This document shows, one piece after another, positions 17,130 to 27,501 of a stretch of DNA of 64,000 bases. A program made the position numbers and the translations under genes. Position 1 is the first letter of the stretch; each line of letters begins with the position of its first letter. This DNA comes from an uncultured Thalassolituus sp. GTDB taxonomy: Bacteria > Pseudomonadota > Gammaproteobacteria > Pseudomonadales > Oceanobacteraceae. Under the pieces are notes generated by a model. The model did not search any database and had not been told where the DNA came from. It saw only the letters and a list, made by a program, of their open reading frames with translations. The stretch is taken from assembly GCF_950066645.1 (NCBI RefSeq), contig NZ_CATMFB010000001.1, forward strand, positions 124,001-188,000, written 5' to 3'.

Positions 17130-19157
17130 GTGGTCGATTTAAGTCAGCTCAATCCACGTCAGCGTGAAGCTGCCAAGTATATTGATGGTCCCCTGCTGGT
17201 ACTGGCTGGTGCTGGCTCAGGGAAGACCAGTGTGATCACCCGTAAAATCGCCTACCTGATTGATGCATGCGGCATCAAACCGCACCATATCGCAGCCGTG
17301 ACCTTTACCAATAAGGCCGCGCGGGAGATGAAAGAGCGTGTGATGCAACTGGTTGGCCGGGGTGGTGCGCGCGGGCTGACGGTCTCTACGTTCCACAACC
17401 TCGGGCTGAATATTGTCCGTCACGAGTTGCAGGCCGCTGGTTACAAACAGGGGTTCTCTATCCTCGATCAGGATGACTGCAAGGGCATCATCCGCGATGT
17501 GATGCACCGTGAACACGGTGATGATGGCGATATGATCGATATGATTCAGAACACCATTTCCAACCTGAAAAATGACCTTATCTCTCCCGAAGACGCAATC
17601 CGCACCGCGGCAAGCCCACAGGAGCAGCTGATTGCCCAGACATACAGCGTTTATCAACGCATGCTCAGGGCGTACAACGCCGTCGACTTTGACGATCTGA
17701 TTATGGTGCCCACGGTGCTCTTCCGGGATAACCCAGAGGTACTGACGCGCTGGCAGAAGAAAATCCGCTACCTGCTGGTGGATGAGTATCAGGACACCAA
17801 CACCTCTCAGTACGAGCTGGTAAAACTATTGGTGGGTCACCGCAATGGTCTGACTGTGGTAGGGGATGATGACCAGTCGATCTATGCCTGGCGGGGCGCT
17901 AAGCCCGAAAACCTGGCATTGCTGAAGAAGGACTTCCCGTCGCTGAAACTGGTGAAGCTTGAGCAGAACTACCGTTCTACCGGATTGATTCTGAACGCCG
18001 CCAACGTCGTGATTGATAACAACCCGCACGAATTCGATAAGAAGCTCTGGTCTGATAAGGGGTACGGCGACCCGATCAAGATTCTTAAATGTAAAAACGA
18101 TGAGGTGGAAGCGGAGCGCATCGCGACAGAGATTGTTGAACGGCGCCTGCGCTATGGCTGTGGTTACCGCGATTTCGCCGTGCTTTACCGGGGCAATCAC
18201 CAGTCGCGTATGATTGAAATGAAGCTGCAGGCGTATCAGGTGCCTTACAAGCTCAGCGGTGGTCAGTCTTTCTTCGGTCGTAACGAAATCAAAGACATCA
18301 TGGCGTATCTGCGTCTGCTGATTAACCCGACCGACGATGCCGCGTTTCTGCGGGTCGTGAATACCCCTCGCCGTGAGATCGGCCCAAGCACGATTGAGAA
18401 GCTCAGTGAATACGCTGCGATGCGGAACACCAGCATGATTGCAGCCACGACCGAAATGGGGCTGGAGCAGTTCCTGATGCCAAAAGCTCTGGATCGACTG
18501 CGGCGTTTCGGACACTGGCTCGAGCGCATCACCCGCAATGCCTATACCGACGACGCTGTAGCTGCGATTAAAGAAATGATCGCTGACATTGATTATGAAG
18601 GCTATCTGTTTCAGAACTCAGGGACACCTCATCAGGCCGAACGGCGTATGAAAAACGTCTGGTTTCTGGTCGATCAGATCCAGAAAATGATCGATAAGGC
18701 TGATGAGATGGGCGACGAATGCACCATTGAAGACGCAGTTGGCAAGCTGATCCTGCGCGATATGCTGGAGCAACAGGGCGATGAGGATGATGCCGATCAG
18801 GTTCAGCTGATGACCTTGCACGCCTCTAAGGGTCTGGAGTATCCCCATGTGTATATCATGGGGATGGAAGAAGAGCTGATGCCGCATCGCAACAGCATTG
18901 AAGCCGACACCATCGAAGAAGAGCGGCGACTGATGTACGTGGGGATCACGCGGGCGAAACGTACGCTGACTCTTACGTACGCAGGCAAGCGTCGGCAGTT
19001 TGGTGAAGCCATGGACACAACACACTCACGTTTTCTGGATGAATTACCCCCGGACGACATCGTCTGGGAGGGTCGCACCGAAGTATCTGCTGAAGAAGCC
19101 AAACAGCGTGGCCAGGAAACGCTGAGTAGCCTGAAGAACATGTTGGCTGATTTCTGA
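17130..19157 (+). CDS. rep: ATP-dependent DNA helicase Rep
   Basis: Rep is a 3'-5' superfamily 1A helicase that clears proteins ahead of replication forks. The 675 residues match E. coli Rep in length and across the whole sequence: Walker A LAGAGSGKTSVI, TFTNKAAREMKERV, DEYQDTNTSQYELVKLLVG (motif II), VGDDDQSIYAWRGA (motif III), YRGNHQSR, VNTPRREIGPSTIEKL and QVQLMTLHASKGLEYPHVYIMGMEE (motif V region, quoted in part). The start is GTG with AGAGG upstream. The EAL gene is divergent, with about 210 bp between. Confidence 0.96.
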   Translation: MVDLSQLNPRQREAAKYIDGPLLVLAGAGSGKTSVITRKIAYLIDACGIKPHHIAAVTFTNKAAREMKERVMQLVGRGGARGLTVSTFHNLGLNIVRHELQAAGYKQGFSILDQDDCKGIIRDVMHREHGDDGDMIDMIQNTISNLKNDLISPEDAIRTAASPQEQLIAQTYSVYQRMLRAYNAVDFDDLIMVPTVLFRDNPEVLTRWQKKIRYLLVDEYQDTNTSQYELVKLLVGHRNGLTVVGDDDQSIYAWRGAKPENLALLKKDFPSLKLVKLEQNYRSTGLILNAANVVIDNNPHEFDKKLWSDKGYGDPIKILKCKNDEVEAERIATEIVERRLRYGCGYRDFAVLYRGNHQSRMIEMKLQAYQVPYKLSGGQSFFGRNEIKDIMAYLRLLINPTDDAAFLRVVNTPRREIGPSTIEKLSEYAAMRNTSMIAATTEMGLEQFLMPKALDRLRRFGHWLERITRNAYTDDAVAAIKEMIADIDYEGYLFQNSGTPHQAERRMKNVWFLVDQIQKMIDKADEMGDECTIEDAVGKLILRDMLEQQGDEDDADQVQLMTLHASKGLEYPHVYIMGMEEELMPHRNSIEADTIEEERRLMYVGITRAKRTLTLTYAGKRRQFGEAMDTTHSRFLDELPPDDIVWEGRTEVSAEEAKQRGQETLSSLKNMLADF

Positions 19158-19169
19158 TCTTCTTCAAAT

Positions 19170-19188
19170 AATAATGATTCGCACTTGT
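19170..19188 (+). promoter_or_regulatory. Fur-box-like sequence upstream of fagA-fumC
   Basis: The 19-base sequence AATAATGATTCGCACTTGT shares 11 positions with the consensus Fur box and 14 with the sequence at 29712-29730 in this window. It lies about 90 bp before fagA. In P. aeruginosa the fagA-fumC operon is iron-repressed through Fur, which supports the reading. A possible promoter (TTGTAT, 16 bp, TATCTT) starts inside it. Confidence 0.65.
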
Positions 19189-19277
19189 ATCTAATCCGGA
19201 TGTGCGTATCTTAGATGCGTCCGCGGTGGCGAGCACCCCGTCATCGCGGACACTCTGAGATTCACGAAGGAACAGGT

Positions 19278-19607
19278 ATGTCTCCCCGCGAACAGCAGCG
19301 ACGGATTTTTGAGCGAAAGATCCGCTGGGCCGAAGCGCCTGACACCCCTCAGCTTATCCACGACTGGCTGCTACTGTGCGGTCAGGATTCCTGGCAGTCT
19401 AACGAAGATCAGTTCTGCCTGCTTATGGAGACCGCCTTCGATGAGTTGCTTCCCCGTCAGTGGCGTATCGCTTGTCTCGACAATATCTGCTGGCCATTGA
19501 GGGAACTCAGTCGTCTGGCACGAACCGAACCTCAGAAGCGCCGTTTGCGCGCACTCACCTATGAATTGTCTGTTGGCGGACAATATTTTACCGCTGGCCT
19601 CAGATAG
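19278..19607 (+). CDS. fagA: FagA-like small protein (Fur-associated gene A)
   Basis: A 109-residue soluble protein rich in Arg, Leu and Trp (FERKIRWAEAPDTPQLIHDWL, then LPRQWRIACLDNICWPLREL, both quoted in part). I assign FagA from length, composition and position: directly before class II fumarase and behind a Fur-like box, as in the P. aeruginosa fagA-fumC operon. The start at 19278 has AAGGA upstream; the longer frame from 19215 adds unlikely residues. The biochemical role of FagA is not known to me. The assignment rests mostly on synteny. Confidence 0.7.
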   Translation: MSPREQQRRIFERKIRWAEAPDTPQLIHDWLLLCGQDSWQSNEDQFCLLMETAFDELLPRQWRIACLDNICWPLRELSRLARTEPQKRRLRALTYELSVGGQYFTAGLR

Positions 19608-19627
19608 CCTGAACAGGAGAAAACCGC

Positions 19628-21007
19628 ATGAGCCGTACCCGCATTGAAAAAGACAGCATGGGCGAACTCAACGTACCGGAAGATGCACTTTATGGAGCCC
19701 AGACTCAGCGGGCGATAAAAAATTTTCCGGTCAGTGGGCAACCCATGCCAGAAGCATTTATCCGTGCTCTGATCAGCCTTAAGAAAGCGGCGGCGGTAGC
19801 CAACCAGCAGCTGCAGCAGATCGATGCAGATACAGGCGCAGCAATCGTACAGGCGGCGGACGAACTGCTCGGAAGCCCGGAGTTGATGCAGCATTTTCCG
19901 GTAGATATCTTCCAGACGGGCTCTGGTACCAGCACTAACATGAATGCCAACGAAGTTCTGGCGACCCTGGCAAGTCGTTACGCGGGAGTAAGTGTCAGCC
20001 CAAATGATCATATTAATTATGGGCAAAGTAGTAACGATGTAATTCCTTCGGTTATCCACATCAGTGCTGCCGCTGAAATCCGTCATTCACTGTTGCCTGC
20101 GTTGCAGCATCTTGCCGGCACGATACGTAAAAAAGCAGAAGAGGTTGATGGTTTCGTTAAAACGGGCCGTACGCATCTGATGGACGCCATGCCCGTGCGT
20201 ATGAGTCAGTCTCTGGGGAGCTGGGCGACGCAGACAGAAGAAAATATTCAGAGGCTGGAACAGCAGCTTCCGGCATTACAGGCGCTGGCTCTTGGAGGTA
20301 CGGCTGTGGGTACCGGTATTAATGCTCACCCTGATTTTTCTACACTATGTTGTCGCGTATTAAGTGAAGAGCAAGGCATTGATTTTCGTCCTGCAGATGA
20401 TTATTTCTCACGTATTGCCGCGCAGGATACAGCAGTGGCTATTTCGGGCACATTGAAGACCCAGGCGGTTGCGATGATGAAGATTGCCAACGATCTTCGT
20501 TGGATGAATTCAGGCCCGTTAGCGGGGCTTGGAGAAATCGAGTTGGAAGCGCTTCAGCCCGGTTCGTCGATCATGCCCGGAAAAGTGAACCCAGTAATTC
20601 CGGAAGCTGCAGCGATGGTTGCTGCACAGGTTATGGGAAATGACGCATGTATCGCTGTTGCGGGTCAGTCCGGTAATTTCGAGCTGAACGTGATGCTCCC
20701 TGTGGTGGCACAGAATCTCTTGCACAGTATCTCTCTGTTAGCGAATGTCTCACTTCTTCTGGCAGATAAAGCCATTGCGGGATTCACCGTAAAAGAAGAA
20801 AAGCTGCAGGAGGCATTGGGGCGCAATCCGGTTCTGGTTACTGCCTTGAACCCTGTGATCGGATATCTGAAAGCCGCGGAAATAGCGAAGCAGGCGTACC
20901 GGGAAGGACGTCCGATTATTGATGTGGCTGATGAACAGACAGATCACGGAAAAGCAGAGCTGGAACGTCTGCTGAATCCCGAGAAGCTGACACATGGTGG
21001 TCTGTAA
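19628..21007 (+). CDS. fumC: Class II fumarate hydratase
   Basis: FumC converts fumarate to malate without an iron-sulphur cluster, so it can replace the iron-dependent fumarase under iron limitation or oxidative stress. The 459 residues carry all family signatures: TGSGTSTNMNANEV, the catalytic region GRTHLMDAMPVRMSQ and GSSIMPGKVNPV near residue 315. It begins 20 bp after fagA with an AGGAG Shine-Dalgarno. The sodA gene that follows in Pseudomonas is absent here; a terminator and a converging lipoprotein gene come next. Confidence 0.96.
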   Translation: MSRTRIEKDSMGELNVPEDALYGAQTQRAIKNFPVSGQPMPEAFIRALISLKKAAAVANQQLQQIDADTGAAIVQAADELLGSPELMQHFPVDIFQTGSGTSTNMNANEVLATLASRYAGVSVSPNDHINYGQSSNDVIPSVIHISAAAEIRHSLLPALQHLAGTIRKKAEEVDGFVKTGRTHLMDAMPVRMSQSLGSWATQTEENIQRLEQQLPALQALALGGTAVGTGINAHPDFSTLCCRVLSEEQGIDFRPADDYFSRIAAQDTAVAISGTLKTQAVAMMKIANDLRWMNSGPLAGLGEIELEALQPGSSIMPGKVNPVIPEAAAMVAAQVMGNDACIAVAGQSGNFELNVMLPVVAQNLLHSISLLANVSLLLADKAIAGFTVKEEKLQEALGRNPVLVTALNPVIGYLKAAEIAKQAYREGRPIIDVADEQTDHGKAELERLLNPEKLTHGGL

Positions 21008-21170
21008 AGTACCGGGGTAAGTGCAACATTCATCCGAGCCAGTGTAAGCCTGAGCGGGGACTGATCTTCAGAATAACTTTTCTTGATATCTGTCCCCTGT
21101 CCAGGATGCCGATTGCAGTCTCGGGGGTGCTGACAGAGACATTATCATTAAAGAGTCAGCCGGGTTTTGC

Positions 21171-21196
21171 AAAAAAAGGCCCCGGAAGGGGCCTTT
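21171..21196 (-). terminator. Rho-independent terminator of the large lipoprotein gene
   Basis: The stem GGCCCC/GGGGCC with a GGAA loop is flanked by seven A on its left, which read as a U-tract on the minus strand. It lies 15 bp after the stop of the minus-strand lipoprotein gene. In the plus direction the T-run is only three bases. Confidence 0.85.
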
Positions 21197-21211
21197 CGCA
21201 GGGGAGTTAAC

Positions 21212-23521
21212 TCAGCGGAATTCCCAGTGCTCCGCCCGGAGTTCACCGGAGGCACCTTCGGCATCAAGTGCGGCTGAGCTGGATTCTTCCTGAGAGAAGG
21301 TGACCAGGCTGAGCGCCCTTGCATTGCCTTGAACCAGGCCAACGGTCAGTCGCAGGAAAAGCGCTGCGCCGGCGTCATCCGTGGTCTGTGCATTAATGAC
21401 CAGTGCGTTGCTTTCTGCAGGGTTAGACCAGCTGAAGCTCAGGGTGCCATAGCTGTCGTTTACCCGTCCTGTGTATTCACCTGCACCACCCGAAGAGAAG
21501 GAGAAGACACCGTCTTCAATTTTCAGCTTCTTATCAATGAGGTCGAGTGCGCCCATCGTCTCTTCTGTGCCGCAGTTGCTCATTGCAGTAGTAAAGTCGG
21601 TCAGCGTAGCCTCTTCATTGTCAGCACTTTCACACAGGCCCAGTGGATACTGCAGTGATTCATCAAAGGCATTTTTAATGGCAGTAGCCGCCGCATCGTT
21701 GAATACCCACTGGTCATCATTGGCTGCACCAGCCATCAGTACTTCACCGCCACGGACGTACCCATCAACGACCGCAAGCAGGAAAGCCGCATCGTCGCGA
21801 TCGATGTCACCCTGACCACGCAGATCCTGTGGAATTTCTGCCCGGATTACGGTCACACCGCCGATCTCACGATAGCTCCAGGTGGATACCGAAGCGCGCT
21901 CTACCACTGTTGTGCCCAGGTCATTGTTGTAGTCTTCTTTCCAGTAGCTGACGATTCCGCCACTGACCAGTTCAGCGCGGAAGCGGCTATCGTGGCCGTA
22001 GACATCGAAGCCAATAATGTCATTCACGCTGGCAGGCTCACTGGCGGCGGATGACGTAACCAGCTGTGCAAGAGACGTCGCGGCCATACCGTGGCTTTCT
22101 GACCCCTGATCCCAGCTCATAAAGACGTTGTTACACCAGGCGTCGGTATTGGTCCATGGTTCAGTCGTGCTGAAGGCCGATTCGCCGCAATAGGTTTCTG
22201 CGTTCTCTTTCCACAGGCGATACTGTTCATTCGTGCGGGTGAATGTGAGTTTATAGCCTTTGGCACCTTCACCGAACACGGCGCCGGGGGTCAGTGCCAG
22301 AGGGTACGCAGAATCGCGCAGGTACGCCGATACGCTGCGGCCGTTCAGGTTTGCCTCGACACCAGAGATAAATTCTTCCGTGACCGCCAGATCACTGCGC
22401 AGAATGCGGATGCGATTTCCATCGACGGTAATTGTCTCAGCGTCCTCACTGACACAGACCCAGTTGCTTCCGGTCAGGTAGCAGTCCTGCTCTGTTGATT
22501 CAGAATCGTCGAGTACCCATGAGCCGCCGCCAAGACCGTTCTCCCACATGTAATTGTCGACACCGATATTACCGCTTTCGGAATCGACAGATACGTGGCC
22601 GTAGAAAAACTCGGCAACGTCGCTGTATTCATCGCTTTCAAAGAAGTACAGGCCATCGCCACCTGTGATCAGTGCGCCCAGATTGGCTGCAACGGCTTCG
22701 CGATTATCACGGCGTTGCTGAATATCGTTCTCTACTTCGGACGGATCGAGACGGGTGCCGGCCAGCTCGTCGCTGCCTGCCAGATCATCCGCATCAAACC
22801 CATCGCCCGCGCCGTCTACTGCGTTTTTGATATCATCCAGCGCGTCCAGTACCTGATTAATAATCAACGCCATCAGGTCGTCTTCAGTGACACCTGTTTC
22901 GCCGACTACTTCGTTCACCAGCTCGCGGTTCTGCTGCATCACCGCGCGCGTTACCTGAGCCACCTTGTGGAGGCGCGCATACTCATCGGCGTTTGCTTCG
23001 TCGCTGGCTCCCGCGACATAGTCTGCCGATGGGTCTACGTCTGTGCCCAGGCGTGCCTTAATACTGGCTTTCGCTTCGTCAGGTGACATGCCTTTTTCTT
23101 TGATTTCATTCTGAACCATGGTGGTCAGGGGGCTGACGAACGCAGATCCGGCCGGAGCTGACAGAGTGTAGGTTTTGCTGATCGCTACTCCGGGCTCGTC
23201 CTCGTCGACGGTCTCACCGACAATGATTTCCACCACAATCGGAGATGACTCCAGTTGCTCCTGTGTGACACCTTCCAGAGTAAATGCACCACCCGAGGCC
23301 GAGACTGTGCTTGGTTCGCCGTCATCACAGGCATTGTTGCTGTTCAGATCCAGACACACACGGGCGCCGGCAAGATAACCGTCAGCGACTTTCCCGGAAA
23401 ACTCTGTCCCGGTTGTCGACGAACCGGAATCGTCGTCGCGTGAGTCTGAATTAGAAGAGCAGCCGGTGGCTGCGAGAATGGCGGCCAGCAGGGCCGTCTT
23501 GGTGCTGTAATGACGTTGCAT
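21212..23521 (-). CDS. Large predicted lipoprotein of unknown function
   Basis: A 769-residue exported protein. The start I use gives a lipoprotein signal MQRHYSTKTALLAAILAATGC, with Cys 21 in a good lipobox; an ATG five codons upstream (23536) is equally possible. After an acidic linker there is a carboxypeptidase-regulatory or SdrD_B-like module (FSGKVADGYLAGARVCLDLN), then a helical region and a long C-terminal part without recognised domains. Modules of this kind are common in marine gammaproteobacterial surface lipoproteins. It follows the ABC exporter genes by about 130 bp on the same strand but need not be co-transcribed. Confidence 0.75.
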   Translation of the reverse strand: MQRHYSTKTALLAAILAATGCSSNSDSRDDDSGSSTTGTEFSGKVADGYLAGARVCLDLNSNNACDDGEPSTVSASGGAFTLEGVTQEQLESSPIVVEIIVGETVDEDEPGVAISKTYTLSAPAGSAFVSPLTTMVQNEIKEKGMSPDEAKASIKARLGTDVDPSADYVAGASDEANADEYARLHKVAQVTRAVMQQNRELVNEVVGETGVTEDDLMALIINQVLDALDDIKNAVDGAGDGFDADDLAGSDELAGTRLDPSEVENDIQQRRDNREAVAANLGALITGGDGLYFFESDEYSDVAEFFYGHVSVDSESGNIGVDNYMWENGLGGGSWVLDDSESTEQDCYLTGSNWVCVSEDAETITVDGNRIRILRSDLAVTEEFISGVEANLNGRSVSAYLRDSAYPLALTPGAVFGEGAKGYKLTFTRTNEQYRLWKENAETYCGESAFSTTEPWTNTDAWCNNVFMSWDQGSESHGMAATSLAQLVTSSAASEPASVNDIIGFDVYGHDSRFRAELVSGGIVSYWKEDYNNDLGTTVVERASVSTWSYREIGGVTVIRAEIPQDLRGQGDIDRDDAAFLLAVVDGYVRGGEVLMAGAANDDQWVFNDAAATAIKNAFDESLQYPLGLCESADNEEATLTDFTTAMSNCGTEETMGALDLIDKKLKIEDGVFSFSSGGAGEYTGRVNDSYGTLSFSWSNPAESNALVINAQTTDDAGAALFLRLTVGLVQGNARALSLVTFSQEESSSAALDAEGASGELRAEHWEFR

Positions 23522-23654
23522 AGGATCATGTCTCATAACGGGGAAGGTCTGATCAGTAAAGCAGCGTCGTCGGGTATTTCCGCCCAGAGGGAGCTGACAG
23601 AAGTGACTCTGATTCCACTCAGGCCAGAGTGGCTGGATAAGTGTGATCTGTGTC

Positions 23655-24770
23655 TCAGGCCATGTTGACGATAGCCTGACGGAACCTGCGCAGCGATAAC
23701 AGAAAAAGAACACTACCGATGATGATCAGTGCCAGAAACTGTGGCCAGACAATCCCGAGTCCGGCACCGCGGAACAGAATTGCTTGCCCGAGTTCAACAA
23801 AGTGCGTCGTTGGTGCCAGCAGCATAATGTCTGCGACGGCCGAAGGCATGCTTTCACGCGGGGTCATACCGCCAGACAGCATCTGCAGAGGCAGCATGGT
23901 CAGAACGATCAGCAGTCCGAACTGAGGCATGCTACGCGCCAGAGTTGCCAGATAAATCCCCATTGAGGTGGTCGCAAACAGGTGGATGGCGGTGCCGGCG
24001 AAGAAGAGCGTCAGTGAGCCTTCAATCGGCACCTGCAATGCGCCCTGAACGATAAATTTCATCGACAGAAAGGCGGCGCCCAGTACCACCAGGCCCATTG
24101 ACCAGATTTTGGCCACCATAATCTGTCCGGGAGTCACCGGCATCACTAACAGGTGTTCGACAGTGCCGTGTTCGCGCTCTCGTATCAGTGCTGCCCCGGT
24201 GAGAATAATCGACAGCAGAGTGATCTGCGTGATGAGTTCGGTCAGTGCGCCAAACCAGCCTTTGTCGAGCGCAGGGTTAAAGCGTGCACGGACAACCAGC
24301 GATACCGGTAATGTTGTTTCAGCACGATAGCCGCGCAGAAACTCGGCGACTTCATACTGGATGATCTGCTCGACGTAGCCGGTGCCGGAAAATGCCTGGC
24401 TCATGCGCGTTGCATCGACATTCAGTTGGATCGACGCTTCACGTCCTGCTAACAGGTCGGCTTGCAGGCCGGGGGGAATGTTGACCACAAACGTATAACG
24501 CCCGGTGTCCATTCCGGGGTCGATGTCGCTCAGGCTGATACGCTCCGGGTGCTGAAACTGCGGGGGGGAGAAAGCACTGCGTATACGCAACGACAGCGGT
24601 GAATCATCTTCGTCGACGATGGCTATCGCGGCGTGGTTCAGTGCTTCGGGAATGGCGCTGGCGGCGCTGTAAATGGCAACGCTGAAGGTGAAAATAATCA
24701 GCACCAGCATCATGGGGTCGCGCCATAAACTCCAGAGTTCTTTAATACCAAGTCGGAAGATATTCATCAT
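23655..24770 (-). CDS. yhhJ: ABC-2 type transporter permease (YhhJ-like)
   Basis: The inner-membrane permease of an ABC exporter, 371 residues. It has one N-terminal transmembrane helix, a large periplasmic domain (about 45-170), then five hydrophobic segments containing ALIREREHGTVEHLLVMPVTP, the conserved ABC-2 motif (quoted whole region 21 residues, core REREHGTVEHLL). It starts 4 bp after the RbbA-like gene and closes the three-gene operon. E. coli YhhJ has a similar length and context. The substrate is unknown; drug or toxic-compound export is likely. Confidence 0.88.
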   Translation of the reverse strand: MMNIFRLGIKELWSLWRDPMMLVLIIFTFSVAIYSAASAIPEALNHAAIAIVDEDDSPLSLRIRSAFSPPQFQHPERISLSDIDPGMDTGRYTFVVNIPPGLQADLLAGREASIQLNVDATRMSQAFSGTGYVEQIIQYEVAEFLRGYRAETTLPVSLVVRARFNPALDKGWFGALTELITQITLLSIILTGAALIREREHGTVEHLLVMPVTPGQIMVAKIWSMGLVVLGAAFLSMKFIVQGALQVPIEGSLTLFFAGTAIHLFATTSMGIYLATLARSMPQFGLLIVLTMLPLQMLSGGMTPRESMPSAVADIMLLAPTTHFVELGQAILFRGAGLGIVWPQFLALIIIGSVLFLLSLRRFRQAIVNMA

Positions 24771-24774
24771 GGTT

Positions 24775-27501
24775 TCAGCGCTCCTGCTTCCGTAACAGAA
24801 GGACGGCGACCAGCATGATCACTAACGCCGCGATAATCATCGGCATAAAGGACCCCTGGAGATCTGTGAAGGTCAGTGCTTTGTTGAAAACGCCACGACT
24901 GATCATGACCATGTGGGTGGCCGGGTAAACATCACCGATATATCGGGCCGTCCCTTCCAGTGAGCTGACTGGATTGGTCAGCCCGGAATACTGCACCGCC
25001 GGAATCAGAGTGCCGATCATGGCGAAAAATATGGCAGCGATCTGGCTTTTCGTGACGGCGGAGACCAGCAGTCCCATGCCCGTTGCGACCAGACAGTAGA
25101 TCAGCGAGGCCAGTGACAGGGTCAGAAAATCTCCGGTTACAGGCACTCCAAACAGGGTCACGGCCAGCAGGCACATTAAGAGAAAATTCAGCATCGCCAG
25201 TGCCACATAAGGTAGCTGTTTCCCGACCAGAAACTCGGTACGGGTGACAGGCGTGACGTATAGGTTGACGATCGATCCCAGCTCTTTTTCACGCACGACT
25301 GATAAGGCTGTCAGCATGGCAGGCATCATCAGCAGCAGAATGGGGATAATGGCCGGCACGATAGCGGGCAGACTTTTTACCTCTGGGTTATAGCGATAGC
25401 GGGTTTCGACGGTAACGGCCTGAGTGAGCAGGTCTCCCATGCCGCTGGCACGGGCGGTATCGGCAAGCCATTGATAATGGATGCCTTGCATATATCCCAT
25501 CACCATTTCTCCGCGGGTCGGCATCGCGCCATTGACCCAGGCACCGATTTCAACCTGATTTCCTGCTTTCAGATCCCGGCCAAACCCAGGGGGGATTTCT
25601 ATCGCTGCGGTCAGCTCTCCGGATTGCAGACGTTGTTCCATATCCCGTCCACTGATCAGTGGTGCCGCACCGTAAAAGTAAGGCGAGCCTTCGAGGCTGA
25701 GCTGGTAGCTCTCGCTGACCGACGTCTGGTCGTAATCAAGTACCGCATAGCTGAGATCGTTAACGTCGAGGCTGATGCCATAGCCCATCACCAGCATCAG
25801 GATGAGCGATCCGACCAGCGCCAGAGTGGCACGGATCGGGTCTCGTTGTAGTTCCAGGCTTTCCCGCCAGAGGTAGCTCCAGAGGCGCAGCGGTGAAAAT
25901 ACAGCGGGGCGGGCATGCGTTCTGTGCTCGGTGGAGGGTGAAGTTTCAGCTGGCTGCGCAGACTGAGCCGTCCCTGTAGCTTCGACCAGATAACGGATAA
26001 AAGCCTCTTCGAGTGTCTGTGCGCCACGTTTTTCTGTCAGCGCCTGAGGCGTGTCACTGTCGAGAATCCGTCCGGCATGCATCATCGACATGCGGTCACA
26101 GCGCTCGGCTTCGTTCATAAAGTGCGTGGAGATAAAAATAGTCACCCGATCCCGGCGCGATAATTCGCCAAGTAGCTGCCAGAACTGGTCTCGGGCCACC
26201 GGGTCTACGCCGGAGGTGGGCTCATCGAGGATCAGCAACTCGGGCTTGTGCACCATCGCCACCGCCAGCGACAGGCGCTGACGCAGACCCATGGGCAGAT
26301 TGCCCGGCAGACTGTGGCGCACCCCGGTAAGACCAAATCGTTGCAGCATTTCTTCACAGCGGGCCTCGACCTGCGTTTCCGGTACACTGAACAGCCGGGC
26401 ATGCAGTGCCAGATTCTGCGCGACGCTTAATTCGCTATAAAGCGAAAAGGATTGCGACATATACCCCACGCGGCGGCGGGTGGCGATGTCGCGGGCTTCG
26501 ACTTTGTGCCCGAACAGTTTTGCTTCGCCGCTGGTCGCGGGCAGAAGCCCTGTGAGCATTTTCATGGTCGTGGTTTTTCCGCAGCCATTGGAGCCGAGAA
26601 AACCGAAGATTTCGCCCCGGCGGATTCGCAGGCTGACCTTATCGACCGCAGTAAAGTCACCGAAGCGCATGGTCAGTTCTTCGGCTTCAATCGCGTAGTC
26701 CGCATCGTCAGACACCTGCAGCGGTGGTATCTCTACGGTCTGATGGCCCCGTTTCTGATCGTCAGGGAGCAGGCGGATAAAGGCTTGTTCGAGTGTGCTG
26801 GCTCCGGTCTGATGTAACAGCTCTTGGGGTGTTCCGGTGGCGAGAACCTGACCGTCATTCATCACCACCAGATCGTCAAAGCGCCGGGCTTCATCCATAT
26901 ACGCCGTTGCCACCACCACGCTCATGTCTGGTCGCTGCTGTCGGATGCTGGCGATCAATTGCCAGAACTGCGCCCGGGCAAGCGGATCAACCCCGGTGGT
27001 AGGCTCATCGAGAATCAGCAGTTCAGGGTCATGGATCAGCGCGCAGCATAACCCGAGCTTCTGCTTCATTCCACCGGAAAGCTTACCGGCGGGGCGTTGC
27101 AGAAAGTCGTGCAGCCCGGTCTGACGGGTAAGGCTATCGATCCGCCGGCGGCGTTCGGCTTTGTTGTGCCCGAACAGCCGCGCGAAAAACTGCAGGTTTT
27201 CCTCGACGGATAATGTCGGGTAGAGATTCCGGCCGAGCCCCTGAGGCATATAGGCGATACCCGGGCAGATCTGGTTGCGATGGCTGCGGCTCGCCATATC
27301 GCCGCCCAGTACGTCTATTTTTCCTGTCTGCAGGGCTCGGGCACCCGACAGCAGGGATAGCAGGCTGCTTTTGCCGACACCGTCCGGGCCGATCAGTCCG
27401 ACCATCTTCCCCGCCGGAATCTCCAGAGAAATATCCCGCAACGCGTCGGTCTTGCCGTAACTGAGGCTGACGCCCTTGAGCGATGCCGCGATATTACTCA
27501 C
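24775..27501 (-). CDS. rbbA: Fused ABC transporter, two ATPase domains plus permease (RbbA/YhiH-like)
   Basis: A 908-residue protein with two nucleotide-binding domains and a C-terminal ABC-2 permease. Domain 1 has Walker [10 protein letters not shown], signature [10 protein letters not shown] and [12 protein letters not shown]. Domain 2 (about 255-500) has GSNGCGKTT and [12 protein letters not shown], but its signature reads [10 protein letters not shown] instead of LSGGQ, as I recall for this family. The permease part (about 545-905) has a first helix, a long periplasmic loop and five C-terminal helices with [20 protein letters not shown]. coli RbbA was described as ribosome-associated, but the permease and the neighbours argue for export. 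Confidence 0.9.
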   Translation of the reverse strand: MSNIAASLKGVSLSYGKTDALRDISLEIPAGKMVGLIGPDGVGKSSLLSLLSGARALQTGKIDVLGGDMASRSHRNQICPGIAYMPQGLGRNLYPTLSVEENLQFFARLFGHNKAERRRRIDSLTRQTGLHDFLQRPAGKLSGGMKQKLGLCCALIHDPELLILDEPTTGVDPLARAQFWQLIASIRQQRPDMSVVVATAYMDEARRFDDLVVMNDGQVLATGTPQELLHQTGASTLEQAFIRLLPDDQKRGHQTVEIPPLQVSDDADYAIEAEELTMRFGDFTAVDKVSLRIRRGEIFGFLGSNGCGKTTTMKMLTGLLPATSGEAKLFGHKVEARDIATRRRVGYMSQSFSLYSELSVAQNLALHARLFSVPETQVEARCEEMLQRFGLTGVRHSLPGNLPMGLRQRLSLAVAMVHKPELLILDEPTSGVDPVARDQFWQLLGELSRRDRVTIFISTHFMNEAERCDRMSMMHAGRILDSDTPQALTEKRGAQTLEEAFIRYLVEATGTAQSAQPAETSPSTEHRTHARPAVFSPLRLWSYLWRESLELQRDPIRATLALVGSLILMLVMGYGISLDVNDLSYAVLDYDQTSVSESYQLSLEGSPYFYGAAPLISGRDMEQRLQSGELTAAIEIPPGFGRDLKAGNQVEIGAWVNGAMPTRGEMVMGYMQGIHYQWLADTARASGMGDLLTQAVTVETRYRYNPEVKSLPAIVPAIIPILLLMMPAMLTALSVVREKELGSIVNLYVTPVTRTEFLVGKQLPYVALAMLNFLLMCLLAVTLFGVPVTGDFLTLSLASLIYCLVATGMGLLVSAVTKSQIAAIFFAMIGTLIPAVQYSGLTNPVSSLEGTARYIGDVYPATHMVMISRGVFNKALTFTDLQGSFMPMIIAALVIMLVAVLLLRKQER

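Noticed and set aside
17826-18515. A 229-codon minus-strand frame inside rep
   Set aside because: Antisense to conserved helicase motifs, no recognisable domain, no promoter or Shine-Dalgarno.
22595-23086. A 163-codon plus-strand frame inside the large lipoprotein gene
   Set aside because: Shadow of the coding strand; the lipoprotein frame has a signal peptide and a terminator.
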